Notes: a model not told the origin generated them from the sequence alone. DNA of 8,208 bases from Methanobacteriota archaeon (GCA_002685895.1 NYYK01000031.1:1875-10082), one strand, 5' to 3'. Positions 1 to 5,529 are shown, numbered from the stretch's first letter. Program-made: numbers and translations.

Positions 1-413
1 CTCCAGTCCGGTAGCCCTAACCCTCGAATGAACTTGTCTTGTGTGATGTTTGCAATCGCATTCAGTCGTTCTTCATCAAGGCGTCCAAAGTCGCCAGCGA
101 TTCCCGGTTGAACCGATCCTTCAAGCAATATTGTTGCATTGTAATGATGCCAGTCTGCTGTACCGTTGGCAATGTCTCTATCTCCCCACTCATCTATTGG
201 AACATACCAGCCAGAGTCACCAGTCAATCTTTGCAAACCTTGTAGCGCGTAATCGTCTAATTGGTCTGATTTTGGATGATTGGAGCCGAGTTGCAATCCA
301 GCAAGTGAAAAGAAGGCGGTCAAGATGATGAGAAAAAGGACAAAAGCAGTCAGAAATTCAATGACAGCAGTGAGCGCATCCTCTGAGTCTGCCAAACCCT
401 CGGCTCTCTTCAT
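1..413 (-). CDS. Pilin-like surface protein, 3' end cut by window edge
   Basis: 137 residues are visible and the stop lies beyond the left edge. The start is fixed: ATG at 413 is directly preceded by an in-frame TAG, and a GGGTGA ribosome binding site lies 5 bases upstream. A short charged N-terminus (MKRAEGLADSED) precedes one hydrophobic helix, about residues 13-41, starting ALTAVIEFLTAFVLFL. TAVIEF resembles the FTLIEL start of mature type IV pilins, with Glu at position 5. The rest looks extracellular: soluble, rich in Asp, Asn and Trp, with NxT sites. Residues 111-137 (RLDEERLNAIANI, then GLGLPDW) resemble a 'LD..rl..l.ni....lr..LGL' pattern that I associate with archaeal pilin-like secreted proteins. 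The gene lies 50 bases downstream of a prepilin peptidase on the same strand, which supports a pilus or surface-appendage role. The cleavage site is not obvious (KRAEG is one candidate), so it could instead be an N-terminally anchored surface protein that is not a peptidase substrate. Confidence 0.72.
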   Translation of the reverse strand, partial: MKRAEGLADSEDALTAVIEFLTAFVLFLIILTAFFSLAGLQLGSNHPKSDQLDDYALQGLQRLTGDSGWYVPIDEWGDRDIANGTADWHHYNATILLEGSVQPGIAGDFGRLDEERLNAIANITQDKFIRGLGLPDW

Positions 414-418
414 CTACT

Positions 419-424
419 TCACCC
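419..424 (-). promoter_or_regulatory. Ribosome binding site of the pilin-like gene
   Basis: Read on the minus strand this is GGGTGA, complementary to the TCACC of the archaeal 16S rRNA 3' end, with 5 bases before the ATG at 413. It supports internal translation on a transcript shared with the upstream prepilin peptidase. Confidence 0.5.
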
Positions 425-463
425 ACACCATGCGACCCTTTTGTACACCATCAATTCTGTGTT

Positions 464-1465
464 TCACGGTAGCCCTACCAAATTGAGCAATAATAACACT
501 GGGTCACCCAGCAAGAGCATTGGAAGAATCCCCGCCATCAGGAATGCCATGAACGGATATTTTTCAGTAGTCCAAGCCTTTTCAGCTCCAAGTTCTGCTA
601 ACTCTTCAAGAACCTCATCCAATGCTGTTTCGCTACGGCTACCGCGGCGTGGCCGCATCTTGGTGACAATCTTCTTCTCTCCATCTGGCCCTTCCATCAC
701 ATCATCCAACAGCCAGACGTGACGACCAGATATTGAGGAAAGTGGAAGCCGGCGAGCATGCCACGCCATTCGCCATTCACCTGCATCACCGCTAATGGCG
801 TTTTGAACAAAGACATAGATTGGGAGAACTAGGAATACAAGCGCCCCCCAGATTAGTAGTGAAAGTGCTGGAGGCATTAGGGCGGTATCTGCAGGAGGAA
901 GAATCCCCCAACTAGGCATACAGAGAGCAACGAACATCATCGCCTTGGCATCCGCTCCACCGTGCAACATTCGTAACTGATAGCACATCTCGAAAAAGAG
1001 TAACACAACGCCTATCAGAATCATTTGACCCCAGAGATAGGCTACTTCAATTTCAGCAGCACTAGAACAATAATTACAACCAACCATTGAGCCAAAACCT
1101 AGACCATCCATGAGAGGGGTTAGGTGGCGCATTACTCCACCAACAAGTCCGATAAGGGATACGAGATACCACACACTCACAATCAAGTCTTCGGGGGATC
1201 CATTTCGTGCATCCTTCAAGGTAGGGCGGCCAATCACTGCGGTTGAGGCGTAAGCAACCATTGCTGAAGCGGTTAGCCAGATAGTCCAATCTGCTTCCAA
1301 TACCCATAATTCTAGACAGAGAATGAAGAGTGCAGGCTTTGCCCAAGATACCCACCAATCGTTTGGAACCCTACGTATTTTCAGGTCGAGATAGGTAGCT
1401 CCTGCGATGCAGAGAACCAAAGTTGCTACGCGCGCATACGTGAGAATTTCATCGGGCGTGACCAT
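464..1465 (-). CDS. Prepilin peptidase, A24 family (FlaK/EppA-like)
   Basis: This 333-residue polytopic membrane protein should be an aspartic protease that removes class III signal peptides from pre-pilins or pre-archaellins at the cytoplasmic face of the membrane. Both catalytic Asp motifs are present: D27 in YLDLKIRRVPN just after the first helix, and D172 in HGGADAKAMM (residues 168-177). GGAD is the form often seen in archaeal family members, rather than bacterial GGGD. Helices lie roughly at 8-26, 44-56, 60-79, 92-112, 145-163, 175-190, 198-221 and 304-330. It lacks the bacterial N-terminal methyltransferase region. Two things are odd. A soluble, charged segment of about 80 residues (223-303) sits before the last helix. 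A CNYC pair (C130, C133) lies in a loop between helices. The ATG at 1465 is preceded by CATTTATGG about 35 bases upstream, a possible TATA element. The downstream pilin-like gene is a plausible substrate. Confidence in the family is high; pilus versus archaellum specificity cannot be told. Confidence 0.88.
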   Translation of the reverse strand: MVTPDEILTYARVATLVLCIAGATYLDLKIRRVPNDWWVSWAKPALFILCLELWVLEADWTIWLTASAMVAYASTAVIGRPTLKDARNGSPEDLIVSVWYLVSLIGLVGGVMRHLTPLMDGLGFGSMVGCNYCSSAAEIEVAYLWGQMILIGVVLLFFEMCYQLRMLHGGADAKAMMFVALCMPSWGILPPADTALMPPALSLLIWGALVFLVLPIYVFVQNAISGDAGEWRMAWHARRLPLSSISGRHVWLLDDVMEGPDGEKKIVTKMRPRRGSRSETALDEVLEELAELGAEKAWTTEKYPFMAFLMAGILPMLLLGDPVLLLLNLVGLP

Positions 1466-1536
1466 GCTCTTCGGGGGCTGTCACAGGTAAGTGCCATAAA
1501 TGAGGCGCGGTTCGGGTTGGCTGTAAGCATGCTTTC

Positions 1537-1543
1537 GGAGGTG
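1537..1543 (+). promoter_or_regulatory. Strong Shine-Dalgarno site before the UPF0147 gene
   Basis: GGAGGTG is a near-complete anti-16S match. It stands 7 bases before TTG at 1551 and 13 bases before ATG at 1557, both in frame. Its spacing favours the TTG start. Confidence 0.6.
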
Positions 1544-1550
1544 TTGTCAG

Positions 1551-1814
1551 TTGACCATGGAGACCAAAATAGAGCAGATTTCGACAGTTATCCTTCAATT
1601 GGATGACTCTAAGGTTCCACGAAACATTCGTGCCGGCGCTAAAGAAGCCGTTGAGATGTGGTTACTCAACAAATCCAAAGAAATGGATGTACGAATTGCA
1701 ATGGCCCAAAACAAGTTGGAAGAGTTGTCAGAAGACCCAAACATTCCGATGGAGTATGGCGTTCTGATTCTCCAAGTTTTGACTGCACTTGAACAACTTC
1801 TAGGCGAAGTTTAG
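1551..1814 (+). CDS. UPF0147 family protein
   Basis: This small helical protein of 85 or 87 residues belongs to UPF0147, a widespread archaeal family of unknown function. The family signature is clear: VPRNIRAGAKEAVE near the N-terminus, and SEDPNIPMEYGVLILQVL near the C-terminus. These match the 'VPRNIRRAA...' and 'DPNMP...R..I...LS.LE' blocks I know from the family, and the length is normal. Two starts are possible. TTG at 1551 sits 7 bases after GGAGGTG; ATG at 1557 gives a more typical N-terminus (METKIEQIS) but with wider spacing. I give the TTG because of the ribosome binding site; the difference is only two residues. The gene is transcribed away from the prepilin peptidase (85 bases between starts) and ends 5 bases before the end of a small gene on the opposite strand. 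No catalytic residues or membrane segments are visible. Confidence 0.88.
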   Translation: MTMETKIEQISTVILQLDDSKVPRNIRAGAKEAVEMWLLNKSKEMDVRIAMAQNKLEELSEDPNIPMEYGVLILQVLTALEQLLGEV

Positions 1815-1819
1815 TTCAG

Positions 1820-1978
1820 TCAATTCACCCATTCTTTCCAATCTAAACCAGAATTGGCAGGACGATACCAAGTGGCTCCACCTTGTTGCAACCATTCATA
1901 GCCATCTTGACCCACTATTCCAACTGCATTTAGTGGTGGCGGAGAAGCAGATGACGAACCCTCTCTTCCATTCCCCAT
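1820..1978 (-). CDS. Small aromatic-rich protein with a GYEWL...WYR...W motif
   Basis: This is a 52-residue ORF (ATG at 1978, TGA at 1820-1822). The N-terminal 20 residues are Gly/Ser/Pro-rich (MGNGREGSSSASPPP). The rest has regularly spaced aromatics: DGYEWLQQGGATWYRP (residues 25-40), then SGLDWKEW (43-50). I recall the pattern 'GYEWL...G..WYR...S...W..W' as a small domain, often C-terminal, in Marine Group II membrane proteins; here it is almost the whole protein. That recollection is family-level and was not searched. The frame stays open about 18 codons upstream of the ATG, including a GTG two codons before it, up to a TGA. GGAGAGGTGG lies about 20 bases upstream, rather far for a binding site. 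The gene is convergent with UPF0147 and divergent from the propeller-like gene. It may be a stand-alone domain protein or the surviving tail of a larger gene. Function unknown. Confidence 0.6.
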   Translation of the reverse strand: MGNGREGSSSASPPPLNAVGIVGQDGYEWLQQGGATWYRPANSGLDWKEWVN

Positions 1979-2046
1979 CTTCACTTTCAGTTTCAGCCAC
2001 CTCTCCGCTAGAAAAGTAGGTAGTGTGACAGCGTTTGATTCTCAAC

Positions 2047-2616
2047 ATGGTAGCCCAAGTAGTCAGAAGTATCGTAATGCCCAATGGAATAGTTACTGCA
2101 CATGCAGATAGAAACTTGATTTTCAAGCCGGTGAATGGAAGAGAGAGAATAGTCAAACTGCCCCGCAGGGTGACGGTTATGATGGGGTGTACAGGTCCAC
2201 AAGGAGTCGTTTTCCGACTGCTTGTTGGTGATGCTTCTGGAGCAGTACATCTTCTTTCTTTACCAGAATTGAAATTAATTCAGTCAACTAGATTGTCCAT
2301 GAGCCGAGTTACTGCACTTGCTCTACACGAGCCTAGTGGAAAGAAAATGGTGATTGCTGGTCTTGACAATGGCGAGATTCACGCCATTGGTGACAACCTT
2401 CCAGATGGCTCGTTGAAATTGTTCAAACTTGACACAACTATAGGTTTGATCTGCTCAACCGATGAAATTCTCACTATTCATTCCGGTTGGACTAGAGATG
2501 TCCGCCACTGGAATGGTGATGCAGTCGTGCCTGCAAGGAGATGGTTTGAGCCACCCACACCGCCAAACCGTAGGAAAAATACCCAACTTACTCTGCCAAC
2601 GGCGGCTCCGGCGTGA
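2047..2616 (+). CDS. Short WD40/beta-propeller-like protein
   Basis: This 189-residue protein is built of beta-strand repeats like those of WD40 or PQQ-type propellers. Examples are LLVGDASGAVHLLSLPELK (59-77) followed by VTALALHE...MVIAGLDNGEIHAI (88-114). Each has the strand, 'G..(S/N)G.(V/I)...' turn, strand pattern, and more strands run to DVRHWNGD (151-158). No signal peptide, membrane segment or catalytic motif is visible, so it probably acts as a cytosolic binding scaffold; the partner is unknown. At this length it could form only about three to four blades, fewer than a closed propeller, so it may oligomerise, be degenerate, or form an incomplete fold. I use ATG at 2047; an in-frame TTG at 2035 would add four residues. 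No clear ribosome binding site precedes it. Its last 29 bases overlap the 3' end of the convergent hydrolase gene, so the basic, proline-rich tail (from about residue 168) is partly shaped by antisense coding. Confidence 0.66.
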   Translation: MVAQVVRSIVMPNGIVTAHADRNLIFKPVNGRERIVKLPRRVTVMMGCTGPQGVVFRLLVGDASGAVHLLSLPELKLIQSTRLSMSRVTALALHEPSGKKMVIAGLDNGEIHAIGDNLPDGSLKLFKLDTTIGLICSTDEILTIHSGWTRDVRHWNGDAVVPARRWFEPPTPPNRRKNTQLTLPTAAPA

Positions 2617-3331
2617 ACCAGTTGCAAGTCGGATGTGGTCGAGGCCATTCTTCTGGCCGCATTCCCTTTGCCTCGAGTATCTGTGAAAGAACCTGTTTCT
2701 GCTGTTCAAGTTCTGCTAGCACTGCTGCCGAACCAACGATAGTTTCCCCATGACCCGGTACAAGCTGCTCAATTTCCATCTTGAGTAGATATTCAATGCT
2801 TTCAACAAGGTCTGGCAAACATCCTGTTGGCAAATCCCATCTTGAGATATGGGCGCGCTTTGGAATCAAATCTCCTGCTAGTAGTATTCCTTCGCTCTCA
2901 ATCCAAAAGCAACAAGAGTCCGAGGTATGACCCGGTGTGTGAATAACCTCAAGCGCCCCTCCGCCTAATTCGAACAAGTCACCATCTTCGAATGGTTCTG
3001 CATTGAAGGCAGGCATGTCAGAATTAAATCTTGAAGCCCATGTGGTGAACAGATCACCACCTCGTAAGGCGTTGATTCCATCGCTGTGGATGTGGCTGGA
3101 GGCGTCCCAATGCTCTGCAAGATGCTTTGTTGCCCCCGTAGAGTCATAGTGCCTATGAGTCAGCAATATTTTGCTGATTGCGGGTTGGTCAACCAATTTT
3201 GCTTCTATTCGCTCAAGCACATTTGCCTGATACCAAGAAGTTCCTGGGTCGACAACTACGGTTTCCTCATCGCCTGAAACCAAGATGCAGGAAGCATCGT
3301 GATGAATCCCCGGAAGCCTCACTACTCGCAT
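2588..3331 (-). CDS. Metallo-beta-lactamase-fold hydrolase (glyoxalase II-like)
   Basis: This 247-residue cytosolic metal-dependent hydrolase belongs to the MBL superfamily, probably acting on a thioester, phosphoester or similar bond; the substrate cannot be named. Motifs, numbered from the ATG at 3331 (M1): DPG at 28-30; HRHYDST (H59, H61, D63); HTPGHTSDS (metal-ligand His at 135); AGD (bridging D154); VPGHG (H194). The order and spacing match glyoxalase II/RNase Z-like members. One expected ligand is changed: the residue after the Asp of HxHxD is Ser64, where glyoxalase II and most of the superfamily have His. Ser, Arg or Cys occurs there in class B1 beta-lactamases. The ATG at 3331 gives a normal N-terminus (MRVVRLPG); an in-frame TTG at 3340 would add three residues. 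There is no ribosome binding site. The TATA element at 3363-3370, about 35 bases upstream, suggests a short-leader or leaderless transcript. Confidence 0.87.
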   Translation of the reverse strand: MRVVRLPGIHHDASCILVSGDEETVVVDPGTSWYQANVLERIEAKLVDQPAISKILLTHRHYDSTGATKHLAEHWDASSHIHSDGINALRGGDLFTTWASRFNSDMPAFNAEPFEDGDLFELGGGALEVIHTPGHTSDSCCFWIESEGILLAGDLIPKRAHISRWDLPTGCLPDLVESIEYLLKMEIEQLVPGHGETIVGSAAVLAELEQQKQVLSQILEAKGMRPEEWPRPHPTCNWFTPEPPLAE

Positions 3332-3362
3332 AGATGTCAATTAGTTGCGGGGGGCTTTGGGC

Positions 3363-3370
3363 TTATATAT
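3363..3370. promoter_or_regulatory. TATA box between the divergent hydrolase and L40e genes
   Basis: TTATATAT (ATATATAA on the other strand). On the plus strand it lies 22 bases before the L40e ATG, so a start site about 25 bases downstream would make a leaderless L40e mRNA. On the minus strand it lies 31 bases before the hydrolase ATG. No other TATA-like element lies in this 61-base gap. Confidence 0.65.
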
Positions 3371-3392
3371 CGGGAGCAGGTCGGCCGCCTCG

Positions 3393-3539
3393 ATGGCTAG
3401 GTTCCCAGAGGCTGAGAAGCGCCTACTAGAGGTTCGCGTATGCATGAAGTGCAATGCTCGCAACGGCCTGAAGGCTGCTAAGTGCCGCAAGTGCGGTTAC
3501 AAGGGTCTGCGCCTCAAGAATAAAGAGCGCAGAATCTGA
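3393..3539 (+). CDS. rpl40e: 50S ribosomal protein L40e
   Basis: This 48-residue protein of the archaeal large ribosomal subunit is homologous to the tail of the eukaryotic ubiquitin-L40 fusion. It starts MARFPEAEKRLLEVRVCMKC, the family signature, and has a four-Cys zinc ribbon: C17, C20, C31 and C34 (CMKC...CRKC). A basic tail, KGLRLKNKERRI, follows for rRNA binding. The length is normal for the family. The ATG at 3393 is chosen because the family begins at MARFPEAE; the frame is open further upstream, but that would cross the TATA box. There is no ribosome binding site, fitting leaderless translation. The gene stands alone between a divergent hydrolase and a convergent small gene, and a T-rich stretch follows its stop. 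Confidence 0.96.
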   Translation: MARFPEAEKRLLEVRVCMKCNARNGLKAAKCRKCGYKGLRLKNKERRI

Positions 3540-3544
3540 ATGCG

Positions 3545-3556
3545 TCTTTGGTTTTT
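3545..3556 (+). terminator. T-rich terminator after L40e
   Basis: TCTTTGGTTTTT begins six bases after the L40e stop. Archaeal RNA polymerase terminates at such T-runs without needing a hairpin. It is short and reaches the last base of the convergent gene's stop codon, so confidence is modest. Confidence 0.4.
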
Positions 3557-3834
3557 CAAGACCACTCGGTCTCATCGTCCTTCTTCGATTTCTTCCACTC
3601 TTTGTAGTGGGTCCGGCAAATTTTGACTCGCCTTGGTCCTTCAGGAATATTATCCCAAACATCGATGGCGTTGTCATAAGCAATGGAACGGCCACCAAGT
3701 TCAGTATCAGCAAATTCCTTGCACTTTGGAACTTGACAAGGAACTTCAGGGTCAATTGCCGCCTTTGAGCGTGTGCTCTTCGGTTTATTCCCCTTTGGTT
3801 TTGGAATTCTGCGCCGGTGAGGTCTGCGTGCCAT
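3556..3834 (-). CDS. Small basic Cys/His protein, possible zinc binder
   Basis: This 92-residue hypothetical protein begins with a strongly basic, proline-containing tail of about 25 residues (MARRPHRRRIPKPKGNKPKS), suited to nucleic-acid or ribosome contact. A compact region follows, with VPCQVPKC (C33, C38) and KICRTHY (C73, H76), which together could hold one zinc ion. The end is charged (KKSKKDDETEWS). No membrane segment or known catalytic motif is visible, and I do not recognise the family. It lies 37 bases downstream of purA on the same strand, so the two are probably co-transcribed. GAGAGGG about 6 bases before the ATG at 3834 is a fair ribosome binding site. Composition agrees with neighbouring genes. 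A role in purine synthesis cannot be inferred from adjacency alone; an RNA- or ribosome-associated zinc protein is an equal guess. Confidence 0.72.
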   Translation of the reverse strand: MARRPHRRRIPKPKGNKPKSTRSKAAIDPEVPCQVPKCKEFADTELGGRSIAYDNAIDVWDNIPEGPRRVKICRTHYKEWKKSKKDDETEWS

Positions 3835-3871
3835 ATCTTTCCCTCTCTGTGCTCTGTTTTGACTCTAACGC

Positions 3872-5173
3872 TCAAACTTTGTAGACGGTAGCCTCACGGT
3901 CAGGCCCAACTCCTACTGAGGTAATTGGGATTCCTAGCCACGCCTCAACTTTCTCAACATACTCGCGCGCGCCTTCTGGAAGCGCTGAGTAACCTAACCC
4001 CTCATCATTCGCTTTGCGCGCCAATTCCAACCATTCACTGGTTTCCATGTGAGGGAATCCTGCCACCTTTTCGGTGATGCAGGTGACGAGAGCTTGATCT
4101 TCAGCACAGGCCGGCATTTCACTGAGATGTTGGCCGTCCAAATCGTAGCCAATCACAACTTCCAATTCGTCAAGGCCCCCAAGAACATCGAGTTTCGTCA
4201 AGGTTAGTTGGGTGAATCCATTGAGTCTGTGTGCGTGTCGCATAACCACCAAGTCTAGCCAACCACATCTTCTAGGTCTTCCAGTGGTAGTCCCAAATTC
4301 GTGTCCCATTTTACCCATATAGGCACCCACATCATCAAGCAATTCGCTTGGGAACGGACCGTGACCCACGCGCGTTGTGTAAGCCTTGACTACTCCGTAA
4401 ACTTCTCCCAAGTGGCCTGGATGAATACCCACCCCGTGGGTGGCGTTAGCACGGCTTGTTACTGAAGATGTGACAAAGGGGTAAGTCCCATGGTCGATAT
4501 CTAAGAGGCATCCTTGTGCTCCTTCAAGGAGGACATTTTGCCCTTGCCTCAATGCCAAGTCAAGCATCAGTCCTGTTGGTTTGATGGCTGTCCCAAAACG
4601 TTCTGCCACCCAGTCAAGAGAATCTTTGAGTTCTGCAGCAGAGATTTCGCCTTCTACTCCGCAAGCTGCAAGTTGTGCACTCATGCGCGAGGCATTCTCT
4701 GATATCCAATCGGAATCAGTGCGACGATGCTCCACATCGCAGAATCTAACCCCTACCCGTTCAATCTTATCTCGATAGGTCGGCCCGATACCACGTCCAG
4801 TGGTACCAATTTTCTGGTCAGCACCATCGTAAAGGCGGTGGAAGGGGAGGTTCACATGTGCTCGCTCAGAAATCCACAATCTCTCGCCCTCGGGCGATTC
4901 ACCAGACGATTCTTTCCATCTGTCAAGTTCCTCTTCCAAGACCCAAGGGTCGACAACCATGCCCGCACCAAGCACGAGTTGACAATTAGGGTTGGTCAAT
5001 CCAGAAGGTAATTGATGGAGCTTCAAGACTTGATCGCCAAGGACAATTGTGTGTCCAGCGTTGTTGCCGCCTTGGAAGCGCGCCACCCAATCCGCATCCT
5101 GTGCCAATTGGTCGACCAATTTCCCTTTTCCTTCGTCCCCCCATTGGGCGCCTAAGACCACTTGAGCAGGCAT
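3872..5173 (-). CDS. purA: Adenylosuccinate synthetase
   Basis: This enzyme uses GTP to join aspartate to IMP, giving adenylosuccinate, the first committed step from IMP to AMP, in the cytosol. It has 433 residues, essentially the length of E. coli PurA. Motifs, numbered from the ATG at 5173: the phosphate loop GDEGKGK (12-18) with catalytic D13; NAGHT with catalytic H41; GTTGRGIGPTYRDK (123-136); EGAQG (217-221); YPFVTSS (231-237); TGRPRRCGWLD (297-307), the aspartate/IMP-binding arginine loop; TKLDVL (326-331), the guanine-recognition motif; and GPDREATV near the C-terminus. All are intact. ATG 5173 is chosen because it gives MPAQVVLGAQWGDEG, aligning D13 and H41 with E. coli. TTG at 5197 in the same frame would add eight residues; an ATG at 5181 is out of frame. 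No ribosome binding site precedes it, so a short-leader mRNA is likely. A small basic protein gene follows 37 bases downstream. Confidence 0.97.
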   Translation of the reverse strand: MPAQVVLGAQWGDEGKGKLVDQLAQDADWVARFQGGNNAGHTIVLGDQVLKLHQLPSGLTNPNCQLVLGAGMVVDPWVLEEELDRWKESSGESPEGERLWISERAHVNLPFHRLYDGADQKIGTTGRGIGPTYRDKIERVGVRFCDVEHRRTDSDWISENASRMSAQLAACGVEGEISAAELKDSLDWVAERFGTAIKPTGLMLDLALRQGQNVLLEGAQGCLLDIDHGTYPFVTSSVTSRANATHGVGIHPGHLGEVYGVVKAYTTRVGHGPFPSELLDDVGAYMGKMGHEFGTTTGRPRRCGWLDLVVMRHAHRLNGFTQLTLTKLDVLGGLDELEVVIGYDLDGQHLSEMPACAEDQALVTCITEKVAGFPHMETSEWLELARKANDEGLGYSALPEGAREYVEKVEAWLGIPITSVGVGPDREATVYKV

Positions 5174-5246
5174 GACGACATGGTCGTGCCGCGACAATCA
5201 AATGAACTTCACTATTGACTTGTTAGCAGTTGAAGGCCGCCCACAT

Positions 5247-5284
5247 ACACACCCCCCCCACCGTAGGTGGAGGGGGGGGTGTGT
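5247..5284. repeat. Strong inverted repeat (C8/G8 hairpin)
   Basis: The left arm 5247-5259 (ACACA plus eight C) pairs perfectly over 13 bases with the right arm 5272-5284 (eight G plus TGTGT). The arms enclose 12 bases, ACCGTAGGTGGA, which can add a 2-3 bp inner stem. A T-G wobble at 5246/5285 extends it. It lies upstream of both purA and tfb, where an intrinsic terminator is not expected, and no T-run follows. It may be a protein-binding or cruciform site, a structured 5' leader, or part of a small RNA. Confidence 0.8.
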
Positions 5285-5427
5285 GCTACCAAGGATTGTA
5301 TTGTTCAAGTGATGTGCTTCAAAAGGAGTTATTTTCTTTGAGCAATCAATGCATTATGTGTAATTCCTGGGTAGTAAATGATTCAAATAGTGTCAGTAGC
5401 CTAAATCTATCGTTGGGACCTAAAATA

Positions 5428-5442
5428 TCGCCAATTTGGCGA
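5428..5442. promoter_or_regulatory. 15-base palindrome, candidate operator upstream of tfb
   Basis: TCGCCAATTTGGCGA has two perfect 7-base arms around one central base. It ends 38 bases before the tfb TATA box, a place where archaeal activators or repressors bind. The form fits a dimeric helix-turn-helix regulator. CTTTT follows directly, so a short hairpin terminator on the plus strand is the alternative reading. Confidence 0.45.
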
Positions 5443-5480
5443 CTTTTGGGAATAATTGGTCGAACAGCAAGAACCACATG

Positions 5481-5489
5481 TTTATATAT
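5481..5489 (+). promoter_or_regulatory. TATA box of the TFB gene
   Basis: TTTATATAT is a consensus archaeal TATA element. It predicts transcription starting near 5510-5515, leaving a short leader that contains the GAGG binding site before the ATG at 5530. This matches a leadered rather than leaderless transcript. Confidence 0.7.
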
Positions 5490-5516
5490 TAGGAACACCA
5501 ACTCACTATGTAACCC

Positions 5517-5520
5517 GAGG
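5517..5520 (+). promoter_or_regulatory. Ribosome binding site of the TFB gene
   Basis: GAGG (within GAGGTTG), 9 bases before the ATG at 5530. It supports that start over the internal ATG at 5647, and so supports the long N-terminal extension of the protein. Confidence 0.5.
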
Positions 5521-5529
5521 TTGTAGAGT

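Larger units (their letters stand above)
5174..5529. other. Long intergenic region between divergent purA and tfb
   Basis: This 356-base stretch has no gene I can support. It contains the C8/G8 hairpin (5247-5284), a 15-base palindrome (5428-5442), and the TATA box (5481-5489) and ribosome binding site (about 5517) of the TFB gene. The purA-proximal side has only an AT-rich patch near 5197-5206 that might act as a weak TATA element. One plus-strand frame stays open from 5230 to 5526, but it runs through the hairpin and the TATA box and looks non-coding. The region is much larger than any other gap here, which suggests regulatory content or an untranslated RNA. Confidence 0.6.

Noticed and set aside
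39..328. Two plus-strand frames near the left edge
   Set aside because: They are antisense to the pilin-like gene, whose frame has a defined start, a ribosome binding site and a membrane helix.
9..477. 11-base direct repeat CGGTAGCCCTA at 9-19 and 467-477
   Set aside because: Both copies are coding on the minus strand and encode a similar -GLP ending by codon coincidence; there are no flanking repeats or other signs of a mobile element.
1896..2156. 86-codon minus-strand frame
   Set aside because: It overlaps both the small GYEWL protein and the start of the propeller-like gene in other frames, has a low-plausibility sequence, and only shadows those genes.
3426..3875. 149-codon minus-strand frame across L40e and the small Cys/His gene
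   Set aside because: It is antisense to L40e and out of frame with the better-supported basic Cys/His protein; no conserved motif is visible.
5230..5526. 98-codon plus-strand open frame between purA and tfb, with an AGGAG before a TTG near 5337
   Set aside because: It runs through the C8/G8 hairpin and contains the tfb TATA box. Its composition is unlike the neighbouring proteins and it shows no recognisable motif.
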